Of a DNA stretch of 64,000 nucleotides, positions 35,490-44,521 are shown piece by piece. A program made the position numbers and the translations under genes. The notes beneath the pieces were generated by a model. That model was not told the origin of the DNA. It saw nothing but the letters and a program-made list of their open reading frames with translations, and did no database searches. Each line of letters opens with the position of its first letter. Positions within the stretch are counted from its first letter, which is position 1. The DNA is taken from contig NZ_SHNN01000003.1 of NCBI RefSeq assembly GCF_026262625.1, forward strand, positions 496,001-560,000. Direction: 5' to 3'. The stretch comes from Candidatus Litorirhabdus singularis (lineage in GTDB: Bacteria > Pseudomonadota > Gammaproteobacteria > Pseudomonadales > Halieaceae).

Positions 35490-36125
35490 CTAGTCAGCCA
35501 GCTTGTGCAGATGGCCGAAATCTTTCTCATAGTCCGCCTGGGCTGCAGCAATTACCTTAAGCGCCTCTTCACGACCGTAAACATAGTCCACTTTGACATC
35601 ATTCTTCTTGCCGGGAACCATTTTGTAAGTGGAGAAATAGTGCTGTAGCCGCTCTATTTTAATAGCGGGAAGATCAGCAATGTCTTCAACTTCGCCCCAG
35701 ATATTGTCGCCTTCCAGCACTGCAACAATCTTGTCGTCGGCTTCGCCGCCGTCAATCATCTGGATACCGCCAACGACTCGGGCGTTAAGCAGAATGTCTG
35801 CACGGGTGATGTGACGCTCGGAATAGACGCAGATATCCAACGGGTCACCGTCAGCAATATCGGCGTGATGGCAGCGCTTGGCAACCTCATCACCGCAATA
35901 GGTCTGGGGAATGAATCCATACAGAGCAGGCGGTGAAGAAGTCGCACGCTGAGGCCGGTCAACCATCAAAAAGCCAGTATCCTTGTCCAGTTCATATTTG
36001 ACGACATCCGCAGGGGTCATCTCAATATACACCTGCACTATGTCGTCTGTGGCATCGCTACGACGCGCTGTCAGTCCGTGCCAGGGATGGCGACGCCAGC
36101 GATTGAATTCATTGTTACCGTACAT
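35490..36125 (-). CDS. ppa: Inorganic pyrophosphatase, family I
   Basis: 211 residues. The family I signature is present: DGDPLDICVYSE (the D-x-D-P-x-D metal site), GGIQMIDGGEADDKIVAV, and a lysine/glutamate-rich C-terminus. It hydrolyses PPi to phosphate in the cytoplasm and pulls biosynthetic reactions forward. It is somewhat longer than the E. coli enzyme (about 175), like the eukaryotic-type or two-domain variants, with an extra N-terminal stretch (NRWRRHPWHGLTAR) that also occurs in that group. It is a single gene followed by a clear terminator. Confidence 0.9.
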   Translation of the reverse strand: MYGNNEFNRWRRHPWHGLTARRSDATDDIVQVYIEMTPADVVKYELDKDTGFLMVDRPQRATSSPPALYGFIPQTYCGDEVAKRCHHADIADGDPLDICVYSERHITRADILLNARVVGGIQMIDGGEADDKIVAVLEGDNIWGEVEDIADLPAIKIERLQHYFSTYKMVPGKKNDVKVDYVYGREEALKVIAAAQADYEKDFGHLHKLAD

Positions 36126-36378
36126 GGGTTACTCCATTGCTTACGACCCTGGCGACGCGTAAACGTAACGTCAGGACCTGAAGGTTGATAATAAAGGAGG
36201 CCAGATAGTTGAAGTTCCGACCAATAAACGCGCGCGAATTGTACCGGTTCTGGAGTAAAAAAACCGCATAGTATTGGACAAAATGTGAGCGATTACTCAG
36301 TCCAGCCAGAAAGCGTGATTTGGGTCGACGGCCAAACTGGTTTAGTCTTCACCCTCGGCCACCAAAGAGACAGTAAGC

Positions 36379-37278
36379 ATGAGCGACAACGACGGTAATC
36401 ATTATAGTCAGCAAGATTCCAACACAACCCACTACGGCGAGAACGGCTACGATGTTTTACTGATTGACGAGCCTGCTGAGGGCGTGCGCCGACTGACCCT
36501 GAATCGCCCTGAAAAACGCAATGCCCTCAATCACCAACTGCGCGGCGAGGTACTTCACGCCCTGCAATGCGGGGATGCTGATGACTCGGTACGGGTCATG
36601 ATTGTGCGCGGCGCTGGCACATGCTTTTCTGCCGGTTACGACCTGGGCGGCGGTAACAGTGGCCTGTCATATCCGTTTCATACCGCCGGCGGCGACAGCC
36701 AGTGGCCACGCCATGTGGTAGAAAGCTGGATGCGCATCTGGGACCTGCAAAAGCCAGTGATCGCTCAGGTCCACGGTTACTGTTTGGCGGGCGGCAGCGA
36801 GCTGGCTACCGGTTGCGACCTGGTGTACGTAGCCGATGACGCACAAATTGGCTACCCGGCGGTCCGCTTTGGTGTACCGGACATGCAATTTCACCCCTGG
36901 CTGGTAGGTATGCGTAAAGGTATGGAAATGCTGCTGACCGGTGACTCCATCAGCGGCACCGAAGCGGTGGGCTACGGTTGGGCTACCGGCGCCTTTCCCG
37001 AGTCTGAACTGGAGGATCGGGTTCTGGCACAGGCGCAGCGAATTGCGACTATTCCTATGGATATTCTGGCACTGAACAAGCGCGCCGTGCACCGTCAGAT
37101 GGAAGCCATGGGCCTGCGAGACGGACTGCGTCAGGGTACCGAAATTTGCACACTGGCGACTCATCAGCCCACCTTCAAGGCATTTCTAAAAGCCACCGAA
37201 GGCGGCACTAAGCTGACCGATGCCCTGCAGTCTCGTGATGGTCAATTTGGCGACTATCGCACCAGCGAAGATGAGTAA
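36379..37278 (+). CDS. Enoyl-CoA hydratase/isomerase family protein
   Basis: 299 residues. Crotonase fold: RLTLNRPEKRNALNHQLR, VRVMIVRGAGTCFSAGYDLGGG (oxyanion-hole loop with the A-G-x-D-L pattern) and IAQVHGYCLAGGSELATGCDLVYVADDAQIGYPAVRFG. The usual glutamate positions of the hydratase (E144/E164 of the rat enzyme) cannot be confirmed; GGSELATGCD has the first. About 20 extra N-terminal residues precede the domain. Its stop overlaps the start of the bicupin gene by eight bases, indicating joint translation. The CoA-ester substrate is unknown. Confidence 0.87.
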   Translation: MSDNDGNHYSQQDSNTTHYGENGYDVLLIDEPAEGVRRLTLNRPEKRNALNHQLRGEVLHALQCGDADDSVRVMIVRGAGTCFSAGYDLGGGNSGLSYPFHTAGGDSQWPRHVVESWMRIWDLQKPVIAQVHGYCLAGGSELATGCDLVYVADDAQIGYPAVRFGVPDMQFHPWLVGMRKGMEMLLTGDSISGTEAVGYGWATGAFPESELEDRVLAQAQRIATIPMDILALNKRAVHRQMEAMGLRDGLRQGTEICTLATHQPTFKAFLKATEGGTKLTDALQSRDGQFGDYRTSEDE

Positions 37279-37939
37279 AGCTGTGTCTCTCACTAATATG
37301 GACTTCAGCCAGCAAGTCGTTATCGACACCGCCCAGCAAGACTGGGTCGCCAGCCCCATGCCCGGTGTGTGGCGCAAGCCACTGGCACGCGAAGACGCCG
37401 AACGTGGCCATGCGACCAGTATTGTTCGCTATGATCCAGGCGCCAGTTTCTCCACTCATGATCACCCACTGGGTGAGGAGATTCTGGTGCTATCGGGCAC
37501 CTTCTCTGACCAAACGGGCGACTACAAAGCTGGTACCTACTTCCGTAACCCAGAGGGTTTTCGGCATGCACCCTTCAGCGCTGAGGGATGCACTATCCTC
37601 GTTAAACTGCATCAGTTCAGCCCGCAGGATAACGCTCATGTAGTCATAGACACACGGACTGCGCAGTGGTCCCCCGGACAGGGTAATTTGCAGGTAATGC
37701 CACTACACGCCTGCGGCAGTGAACAGGTCGCCCTGGTGAAATGGCCGGCGGGTGAAAAGTTTTTGCCTCACACCCACTTCGGAGGCGAAGAGATTTACGT
37801 CATGGAAGGTGAGTTTATCGACGAACACGGACGCTACCCCGCTGGTACCTGGATTCGCAGCCCACATCTGAGCCAGCACCACCCCTACGTGGAGCAGGAC
37901 ACGCTGATCTGGGTCAAAGTAGGCCATTTGAACAGCTGA
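37271..37939 (+). CDS. Bicupin of the ChrR anti-sigma-factor cupin type
   Basis: About 222 residues from the ATG at 37271, which overlaps the preceding stop; an ATG at 37298 is also possible. Two ChrR-type cupin repeats are present: FSTHDHPLGEEILVLSGTFSD with YFRNPEGFRHAP, and FLPHTHFGGEEIYVMEGEFIDEHG with WIRSPHLSQHHP. Each carries the H-x-H-x4-E metal-binding pattern. The C-terminal cupin of ChrR senses oxidants with a metal, but the N-terminal zinc anti-sigma domain is missing and no sigma factor gene is nearby, so a free-standing metal-dependent dioxygenase or isomerase role is as likely. Coupled to the crotonase gene. Confidence 0.85.
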   Translation: MSKAVSLTNMDFSQQVVIDTAQQDWVASPMPGVWRKPLAREDAERGHATSIVRYDPGASFSTHDHPLGEEILVLSGTFSDQTGDYKAGTYFRNPEGFRHAPFSAEGCTILVKLHQFSPQDNAHVVIDTRTAQWSPGQGNLQVMPLHACGSEQVALVKWPAGEKFLPHTHFGGEEIYVMEGEFIDEHGRYPAGTWIRSPHLSQHHPYVEQDTLIWVKVGHLNS

Positions 37940-37996
37940 AAAATCATCGACGCGTGGCTGGCAAAGTCGTCGCAGCCTGGCTCGCGTGATGCGCAG

Positions 37997-38428
37997 CTAG
38001 TTTTGCTCGGCCACAGCGCCCTGCATAGCATCCTGCAGTGCCCACATTACCACCGCCGTTGATACTCCGATCATCAACACGCCGTTAACCGCTTCTAGCG
38101 GGCCCAATAGACGATGCTGCTCCGACATCACGATATCGCCATAACCGAGCGTCGCAAAGTTTACCGCAGAGTGGTAAACAGCCACCGAGAAAGTGTTGAA
38201 CTCTTCCAGCAACATAAACACTCCAGCCCAAATTCCGATCTGCAAAGCGTTGCCAAGCACCAGCAGTAACATCACCGCACAGAGCAGGAACATAGTGGCT
38301 GCAAAGGAACCACCAACAACCAAATGTTTACGCCGCGCATAGAACCGGACCGCAAGAGACACCAGCAGCGCCTGCATAATAAGGCATAAAACCATGGTTG
38401 CCAGACCTACTAATAAATTCGCCAACAT
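37997..38428 (-). CDS. Two-pore-helix ion channel protein (K+-channel-like)
   Basis: 143 residues with three to four hydrophobic segments. The region SVAVYHSAVNFATLGYGDIVMSEQ matches the pore loop of two-helix potassium channels, where T-x-G-Y-G-D is the selectivity filter. There is no RCK or cyclic-nucleotide domain, so it resembles the minimal ion-trans-2 proteins. The start shares one base with the stop of the DUF2955 gene (TGATG), pointing to coupled translation with the efflux genes before it. Transport specificity is inferred from the filter only. Confidence 0.85.
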   Translation of the reverse strand: MLANLLVGLATMVLCLIMQALLVSLAVRFYARRKHLVVGGSFAATMFLLCAVMLLLVLGNALQIGIWAGVFMLLEEFNTFSVAVYHSAVNFATLGYGDIVMSEQHRLLGPLEAVNGVLMIGVSTAVVMWALQDAMQGAVAEQN

Positions 38429-39489
38429 CAGCCTACCTCAAGTGCGCCCAAGGCGCGGTTAGAGCTGCGAGCTCGCAGCCATTCAAGAAATATCAGTGCC
38501 ATCCATGCGTAAAGGGTGACTAACAAAAACAGTCCCATGCGCACAGCAAATGCCTTATATACATCTTTGCCGCTGGCACTGTCCTCGACCGCGGGTCCCA
38601 GCAGAATCAACATGGTGACCAGCACGTTTTGCCAGAACGAAGGTGGATATCGGGTAGCCAGCACACCATAGAACTTACCCGCCAGAAATATTCCGAGCAG
38701 CAGTGTCCACAGAAAAAACATCCACAAATTGGGCGCAATACTGAGACCGAACCACAGCACCACCGCGAACAAACCGGCTAGCAGCGTAGACCCCAGCAGT
38801 TCCTTGCCCGCGTGCCGCGCATCCAGAATTGAAGTCTGCTGCCCCAGCGATACTGCCTTCATAACGATAGGCATGTAGGCCGCGGGGTTAACCAGAACCA
38901 ACAGAAAGCTGGGGAAGACTATTAACGTAGCACGCAGCGCCAGCCAGTTGGATTCGACCACATCGACCGCAGGTTCAGGCACCGGTGTTGCTGCCGAGTC
39001 CTCAGGGAACAAAGGATACACCAACCAATGGCACACTACGGCGAGAGCAACGCCCAAAACCATGGCGTCAATTATACTACTGGCCACTACATAGCTAACC
39101 GTTCCCGCTGCCGTAATCATGGTTATACCCGCGGTCAACAGCGTCGCAGCAGCACCTTTGCCCAAATTAATACTGAGGAAATTGGTGACAAACAGTCCCA
39201 CGAATACCAACAGCAGACCGGTTAGCGGATAATGCATTAGCACAGGCAGCAGCAACAAACCGACACCCAGTGTCAGTGTCAGCACCAACATCAGTCCCAG
39301 CATGCCTTTGACACCCATGGGTGGCTTTGGCGCAGCGGCGAGCATAAACGCAAATATGGGCGCCAGAAAAGGCATCTCCAGCGGTATGGCATAGGCTGCC
39401 GCCAGCGTCAGTGCAACCGTTAAGCTAAGTCGAAATACCCGCCGCGCCGCGACATCCATAGCCAGCCAGCGGGCTGGCTCAGTAGGCAT
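38428..39489 (-). CDS. DUF2955 / FUSC-like membrane protein of an efflux system
   Basis: 353 residues with about ten hydrophobic segments in two blocks (about 18-165 and 190-340), separated by a short acidic linker. The start ARRVFRLSLTVALTLAAAYAIPLEMPFLAPIFAFMLAA and the tandem block layout fit the DUF2955 group of aromatic-acid-exporter-like (FUSC/AaeB) membrane proteins, which are usually next to an HlyD-type adaptor. The gene starts 11 bases inside the end of the adaptor gene. With the adaptor and the NodT-type channel it forms a three-part exporter for small organic molecules (inference). Confidence 0.82.
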   Translation of the reverse strand: MPTEPARWLAMDVAARRVFRLSLTVALTLAAAYAIPLEMPFLAPIFAFMLAAAPKPPMGVKGMLGLMLVLTLTLGVGLLLLPVLMHYPLTGLLLVFVGLFVTNFLSINLGKGAAATLLTAGITMITAAGTVSYVVASSIIDAMVLGVALAVVCHWLVYPLFPEDSAATPVPEPAVDVVESNWLALRATLIVFPSFLLVLVNPAAYMPIVMKAVSLGQQTSILDARHAGKELLGSTLLAGLFAVVLWFGLSIAPNLWMFFLWTLLLGIFLAGKFYGVLATRYPPSFWQNVLVTMLILLGPAVEDSASGKDVYKAFAVRMGLFLLVTLYAWMALIFLEWLRARSSNRALGALEVG

Positions 39490-40612
39490 ACGACATGACG
39501 CTCATCAAGCGAATGTAGAGCTTACCCAGCCAGGTCAGCAATCCGCCTTCGTCGCTATAGGCCATGACAGATGCCTGTCCGCCTACCCGCAGGCGAGCCA
39601 ACAGAGTCTCGTCCTGCGTCACGTCAAACCCAATGTTGACGGGAAACCGCTGTGATTGCCGCAGCCAGTCGCGACTATTATCGATAGTGGGCAAGGTGCC
39701 AGCAGGCGCTGTGCTGCCCGTGCTGATTCCCAAGCCGATACTGCGCACCTCGCCTTTGAAAACGCGGCCCGGCAGTATGTCAAAAATCAACTCCACCGGC
39801 GTGCCGGGACGCATATTACCCAGGTTGTTCTCAGTGTACTCGGCGCGCACCCAAACATCGCGCACCGCCACCAAAGTCATCACCGGAGTACCCGCACCCG
39901 CGTAGAGCCCGATGTCTGCACGCAAATCAGTTATCACACCTCTCGAGGAGGCCCTGACCACGGTCCGTTCCAGATCCAGCTGCGCTTTCTCTACCGCAGT
40001 TTGTGCCACTTGTACCAAGGTATTGATTTCACCTTTACCACCACCCTTTTGCTCGATAGCGCGTTGTATATCAGCCTCGGCAGCGGCCACTCCTGCCTTG
40101 GACTGATCCAGGGTAGCGCGCGAGATTTCAAGTCGCCTGACGGATATAGTCCCAGGGTCATCCGCACGCAGACGCTCCAGTCGGCTCGTATCTTTTTCAG
40201 CTTTTTCCTGATTGGCCTGCGCGGCGCGCAAGTTCGCACGAGCTGCGTCTACGGCGGCAGAGCCGGCATCCACCTGGCGCAACGTATTTTCAAGGTCCGA
40301 CTGCGCCCTGGAAAGTGCGATTTCGTATTGGTTGGGGTCAATCTTGAACAGCCGGTCACCTTCATTAACCGACTGATTATTCTCTACCCAGACCTCCCGT
40401 ACGACACCTGAGACCTGTGGTGCGACACCAATAACATAGCCCTGAATGCGGGCCTGGTCGGTATAGGGTGTGTAGCGATCAGCCGCCAGATACCAGGTCA
40501 GAGTGAGCAGGATCAAGATGGCGACCAGAGCACCGCCCCATTTGACGACACCGGGCGCCGCGTCTTCATTCAGTGCGGGCTCTTCGGCCTTGGTTGTCTC
40601 GTTACTATCCAT
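39479..40612 (-). CDS. HlyD/EmrA-family membrane fusion protein
   Basis: 377 residues. A short cytoplasmic tail is followed by one membrane helix (about 25-45), then the biotinyl-lipoyl half GYVIGVAPQVSGVVREVWVENNQSVNEGDRLFKIDP, a long coiled coil (about 100-215) and the second lipoyl half VRASSRGVITDLRADIGLYAGAGTPVMTLV. The beta-barrel has NNLGNMRPGTPVELIFDILPG. This is the periplasmic adaptor that joins an inner-membrane pump to an outer-membrane channel. It lies between the NodT-type channel gene (17 bases) and the DUF2955 gene (overlap), as in EmrA- and AaeA-type operons. Confidence 0.92.
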   Translation of the reverse strand: MDSNETTKAEEPALNEDAAPGVVKWGGALVAILILLTLTWYLAADRYTPYTDQARIQGYVIGVAPQVSGVVREVWVENNQSVNEGDRLFKIDPNQYEIALSRAQSDLENTLRQVDAGSAAVDAARANLRAAQANQEKAEKDTSRLERLRADDPGTISVRRLEISRATLDQSKAGVAAAEADIQRAIEQKGGGKGEINTLVQVAQTAVEKAQLDLERTVVRASSRGVITDLRADIGLYAGAGTPVMTLVAVRDVWVRAEYTENNLGNMRPGTPVELIFDILPGRVFKGEVRSIGLGISTGSTAPAGTLPTIDNSRDWLRQSQRFPVNIGFDVTQDETLLARLRVGGQASVMAYSDEGGLLTWLGKLYIRLMSVMSYAY

Positions 40613-40629
40613 GGCTTTCGCTCTCTGTT

Positions 40630-42150
40630 CTATGGTTCTGATGTCGGCAGCGGTGTCGTCAATAAATCACCCCAGTCGGTCCGCTGCTGCATTTTCTCGC
40701 GCAGGCTCTCGGGCACTATTTGCTCAATAGTCGCCTGCTGCCAACCACCCCCCAGTGCCTTGTAAAACGCTATCACAGCATCAATATGCGCACCTTGAGT
40801 AACCGCCCGGTTGTTGGACTGCACAGCCAGCGCGCGCTGTGCATCCAACACCCGCTGAAAATCTGAGTAACCCTCCTGATAACGCGAACTGGAAAGCTCC
40901 AACGAGCGCTCTGCGGCCGCCAAGGACTGTTGCAGAATAGCGTCCTGCTCCAGCGTTTTAACCACGCTGATAGCGGCATTATCAATTTCTCTGGCCGCCT
41001 GCAGAACGGTGTTTTGATAATTTTCAATGGCCTGCTGTAAACGCGCATCCTGCGCCCGCACGTTGTTCTTGATACGCCCGTAATTGAACAGGTTCCAGGT
41101 GAAACTGGGGCCGATACCCGTACTCAGGGTATCGTTGCTGGCGTCTAGCGAGTTGCCCGACCAACCGATAGTGCCAAACAGGGATATCGACGGATATAAA
41201 TCAGCCTCGGCAACCCCGATCTGCGCCGACTGCGCGGCAACCTGCCAGGCCGAGGTACGGATATCAGGACGCCGCATCAGCAAGCGCCCGGGAATATCCT
41301 CAATCATGGTCGCACTCAGCGCTGGCAGCGTTGCCGGCACAGCCTCCAACTCAGGCATCGCTCCGGGCGGACGCCCAAGCAGTATTGCCAATGTATTGCT
41401 CAACTGCCGCTGCGCGATTTCCAGCGCCGGTATGGTGGCCAGTGTAGCCAGATACTGAGTATTGGCCTGCTGTAAATCCAGCTCCGCAGCCTGGCCACTG
41501 TCATAAAGCTTAGTGGTAATTTCGAAGCTGCGAAGCTGCAGTCCAGCATTCTCTTGAGCAATAGCTATCTGCAGCGCGGTGGTGCGATAAGCAAAATAGG
41601 CCTGTGCCACTTGTGCGCTTAGCAACACCTGCACATTCTGTTGATTGCTCACGGAGGCAAAAAATGCCGCATCTGCGGACTCAATACCTCGGGCAAAGCG
41701 TCCCCAGAAGTCCAGTTCCCAGCCAATATTGAAACCCACGTCATAAGCTGTAATATCAGAGCGATCACCCGAGTCATTGCCCTGCGTATCCCAACTGTCA
41801 ACGCGCGCCAATGATCCACTGGCCTGCTGCAACTGGGGATAGCGGCTGCTCTGGACAATGCCCAAGGTTGCCTGGCTTTCAAGAATGCGCAGGCCTGCGA
41901 TACGCAAACCAGGGTTTTCCAGCCGCGCGGTCTCTATCAGTTGATTGAGTATCGGGTCCTCGAACGACTGCCACCAGAATGACAGATCCTGACCCTCAGC
42001 ATCTGCGGCGGGCTGTTCAACCTGGCCATAGAGGCTGGCCTCCCAGTCCTCCACCCAACCTACTCTGGGCTCCTCATAGTCGGGACCCAGGGTGGTACAG
42101 GCGCTCATCACGACGCTTGTCGCGAGCAGCAAGATGCGTAACGCAGGCAT
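40630..42150 (-). CDS. Outer-membrane efflux lipoprotein, NodT/TolC-like
   Basis: 506 residues. The N-terminus is a lipoprotein signal (LLLATSVVMSA-C17), followed by the two-repeat efflux domain: NPGLRIAGLRILESQATLGIVQSSRYPQL, GFNIGWELDFWGRF and, in the second half, RRPDIRTSAWQVAAQSAQIGVAEADLYPSISL and FTWNLFNYGRIKNNVRAQDARLQQAIENYQNTVLQA. These are typical of RND outer-membrane channels (NodT, OprM). It provides the exit duct for the adaptor/DUF2955 pair downstream. It starts three bases after the end of the AI-2E transporter gene. Confidence 0.93.
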   Translation of the reverse strand: MPALRILLLATSVVMSACTTLGPDYEEPRVGWVEDWEASLYGQVEQPAADAEGQDLSFWWQSFEDPILNQLIETARLENPGLRIAGLRILESQATLGIVQSSRYPQLQQASGSLARVDSWDTQGNDSGDRSDITAYDVGFNIGWELDFWGRFARGIESADAAFFASVSNQQNVQVLLSAQVAQAYFAYRTTALQIAIAQENAGLQLRSFEITTKLYDSGQAAELDLQQANTQYLATLATIPALEIAQRQLSNTLAILLGRPPGAMPELEAVPATLPALSATMIEDIPGRLLMRRPDIRTSAWQVAAQSAQIGVAEADLYPSISLFGTIGWSGNSLDASNDTLSTGIGPSFTWNLFNYGRIKNNVRAQDARLQQAIENYQNTVLQAAREIDNAAISVVKTLEQDAILQQSLAAAERSLELSSSRYQEGYSDFQRVLDAQRALAVQSNNRAVTQGAHIDAVIAFYKALGGGWQQATIEQIVPESLREKMQQRTDWGDLLTTPLPTSEP

Positions 42151-42152
42151 AT

Positions 42153-43265
42153 TCAGTCGGCGCTATCTGCGGTTTCGGCGGCCTCGTGCTCAGCAAAAGC
42201 GTCCACCCACTTCATGAACACCTGATAGCCCACCGCCAGAATCACGGCACCAAGGAATAAGCCAATAATTCCTGCAGAAACCATACCACCCAGTGCACCC
42301 AGCAAGATCACCGGCATCGGTGCGTCAACTCCGCGACCTAATAGCATCGGCTTGAGCACGTTGTCGGAAGCCCCGCCCACCAACATATAGACAGTCCAGA
42401 TAACATTACTGGTGCCAGAAGCGTCACCAACCATCCACAAATAGGCAATTACGGGTAGTGATATCAGCAACGCCGGTAGTTGCAGAATACCAAAGAACAG
42501 AACCACCAGCGCGAGGATTCCAGCTGCAGGAACACCGGCAAACATGAACCCGACACCGAGTATCAGTGCCTGTATCAGGGCCACACCCAACACGCCCACC
42601 GCAACCGAACGGGTCGTCAACGTTGCCAGTGTATGCACTTCTGGCCCTGCCACCGGACCGGCAATACGGCATATGATGCGATACATAGCGGCACTGCCGC
42701 TAGCGCCATAGGCCATCATAATACCCGCAACGATGTAGGCAGCGACAAAGAACAGAACTGCACCAGCGCTGCTACCGAGGTAGCCCAGTGTGCGTCGACC
42801 CAGTTCCTCCAGTGAATCTTTGTGGGTTATCAAGAAAGCTTCAATATTGTCAGCAGCATCCGCCCACAACGCAAACAAGCGCTCACCCACCAGCGGCCAC
42901 TGTGCGACTGCCGGATTGGGATCTGGTATCGCTATAGTTCCCGCCTGCCAGGCGGCATAAATCGAAGTAATATGATCTGCAAAAGAGAGCGCCAGCGATA
43001 CTACAGGCACCCCTACCAAGAGCAGGCCAGCAACAATCAGCAGCGTCGCCGCTCGGCCTTGATTACCGCCCAGGCGCGCAGCAATCGATTGATGCAGGGG
43101 GTACAGCGTCACGGCTAACACCAACGACCAGATCATCAAAGAGACGAAGGGGTTGAACACCCGAAAACACAACAGGACCAGTGTGCTTATAAAAGCAAAC
43201 CGAATCAGCCCATCCATAAACTCGTGTGACGTCAAAGCCTGTGTCAGACTCGTGTTGGTATTCAT
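42153..43265 (-). CDS. AI-2E family transporter
   Basis: 370 residues with about eight membrane helices. Family features: an N-terminal helix pair with FVSLMIWSLVLAVTLYPLHQSIAARLGGN, a hydrophilic central part, and a C-terminal block with VPAAGILALVVLFFGILQLPALLISLP and DNVLKPMLLGRGVDAPMPVILLGALGGMVSAGIIGLFLGAVILAVGY, the PF01594 signature. Members were named for autoinducer-2 export (TqsA) but many are Na+/Li+ antiporters. Location beside a Na+/H+ antiporter and a K+-channel-like gene leaves both open. It is the presumed first or second gene of the minus-strand run ending with the channel gene. Confidence 0.9.
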   Translation of the reverse strand: MNTNTSLTQALTSHEFMDGLIRFAFISTLVLLCFRVFNPFVSLMIWSLVLAVTLYPLHQSIAARLGGNQGRAATLLIVAGLLLVGVPVVSLALSFADHITSIYAAWQAGTIAIPDPNPAVAQWPLVGERLFALWADAADNIEAFLITHKDSLEELGRRTLGYLGSSAGAVLFFVAAYIVAGIMMAYGASGSAAMYRIICRIAGPVAGPEVHTLATLTTRSVAVGVLGVALIQALILGVGFMFAGVPAAGILALVVLFFGILQLPALLISLPVIAYLWMVGDASGTSNVIWTVYMLVGGASDNVLKPMLLGRGVDAPMPVILLGALGGMVSAGIIGLFLGAVILAVGYQVFMKWVDAFAEHEAAETADSAD

Positions 43266-43291
43266 CCCAATTTTCCCCTTAAACCTTATTA

Positions 43292-44521
43292 TTAGTGGCG
43301 GTCATTGTAACCGCTACGATTAGTTTCGCCAGCTACCTCTGGGCGGCTTGCAAACAAAGCGCCCACCCACGGGTTAGCTGTCACGCCATGAGCAATCACA
43401 CTGAACAGTATTGTCAGCAGCACCGTTATGACAATCGTCTCGATCTCTGGAAAATTCTCGCCCAACACGATCACGACAAACACGATACTGGCAAGTCCTC
43501 GCGGACCGAACCAGGCCATGAACAACTTTTCATTAAAGCTCAGTGAAGTACCCAAGAGCGACAGCATCACCGGCAGCATCCGTACGACTGTCAAACTGAG
43601 TAGCGCATAGACAAACACCTGCCAACTGAATGAGCCCAAGGCAGGGCCTACCACCGCGGCTCCAAAAATAACCCAGGTAATCATCGCCAGGGTATCTCCT
43701 GTTGCCTCCGCTGATTCCAGCATCGGCTGCTTCTGCGCCCCAGCTATGCGTCCGAATAGCAAACCACCGCAGAAAGCCGCAATAAAACCACTACCCCCCA
43801 ACAGCTGCGCTAACGCAAAACACCCCAGGGCCGTACTGACCACCGGCAGTTGTCGCCAGGCGTTATCCATCCAACCATTCTCTGAGGCAACGTCAAGCAA
43901 CTTGCAGGCAGCGAAGGTAAACACCACGCCACAGAAAACACCAATACCCACTTCAGTAACCATGAAGTGGAAAAAACCAGACTCCGCGCCCTCCGCCGCC
44001 GCCAGGGCCAACAAGGCCAGCAACACGGGTACGCAAATTCCATCGTTGAGACCACTCTCCACATTCAGACTGGTACGAATTCTGGCAGGCACTGAATGAT
44101 CCGAGATAACAGCCTTTCCCAGCGCAGCATCGGTAGGCGCCAGTATGGTCGCCAGTATTGCTGCCTCGAGGTAACTCATTTGATCGAAGAGCAGCAGCGC
44201 TGCGCCAAAACCCAAGCCAAGGGTCAGGGGCAAACCAATACCCAACAGTCTTTCTGGTATGCGCAGATTGCGCTCCAGCACCTCAAAGTCCGCCTCGGCC
44301 GCGTCGCAGAATAACACCACGCCCAGAGTGATTTCGGCAATGAGCCGCAGCCCCTCATTACCGATATCAAGGTTCAACCAACCCAGACCGAGATTACCAA
44401 ACAGCAACCCGAACATCATATAGACCAGTGCACCATTAATAGGACGGCGCTCAAACCAGCCGCTGGTGGCGCTATACACCAACGCCAACACCGCTAGCAA
44501 TCCCAGGGTCTGGTAAATCAT
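43292..44521 (-). CDS. Na+(K+)/H+ antiporter, CPA1 family
   Basis: 409 residues with about twelve membrane helices. The key motif of the family is NVESGLNDGICVPVLL, with the Asn-Asp pair of the ion site; ATILAPTDAALGKAVI is the preceding conserved helix, and FMAWFGPRGLASIVFVVIVLGE is the late helix with the G-P-R-G-L pattern. It exchanges protons for cations at the inner membrane. It heads the minus-strand run of transport genes, 26 bases before the AI-2E gene. It is distinct in subgroup from the remnant at 9000-9206, which has WGGLRGA at the same place. Confidence 0.92.
   Translation of the reverse strand: MIYQTLGLLAVLALVYSATSGWFERRPINGALVYMMFGLLFGNLGLGWLNLDIGNEGLRLIAEITLGVVLFCDAAEADFEVLERNLRIPERLLGIGLPLTLGLGFGAALLLFDQMSYLEAAILATILAPTDAALGKAVISDHSVPARIRTSLNVESGLNDGICVPVLLALLALAAAEGAESGFFHFMVTEVGIGVFCGVVFTFAACKLLDVASENGWMDNAWRQLPVVSTALGCFALAQLLGGSGFIAAFCGGLLFGRIAGAQKQPMLESAEATGDTLAMITWVIFGAAVVGPALGSFSWQVFVYALLSLTVVRMLPVMLSLLGTSLSFNEKLFMAWFGPRGLASIVFVVIVLGENFPEIETIVITVLLTILFSVIAHGVTANPWVGALFASRPEVAGETNRSGYNDRH

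Noticed and set aside
39656-40411. Open frame of 251 codons antisense to the HlyD-family gene
   Set aside because: Shadow of a well-supported adaptor gene; no motif or start signal.
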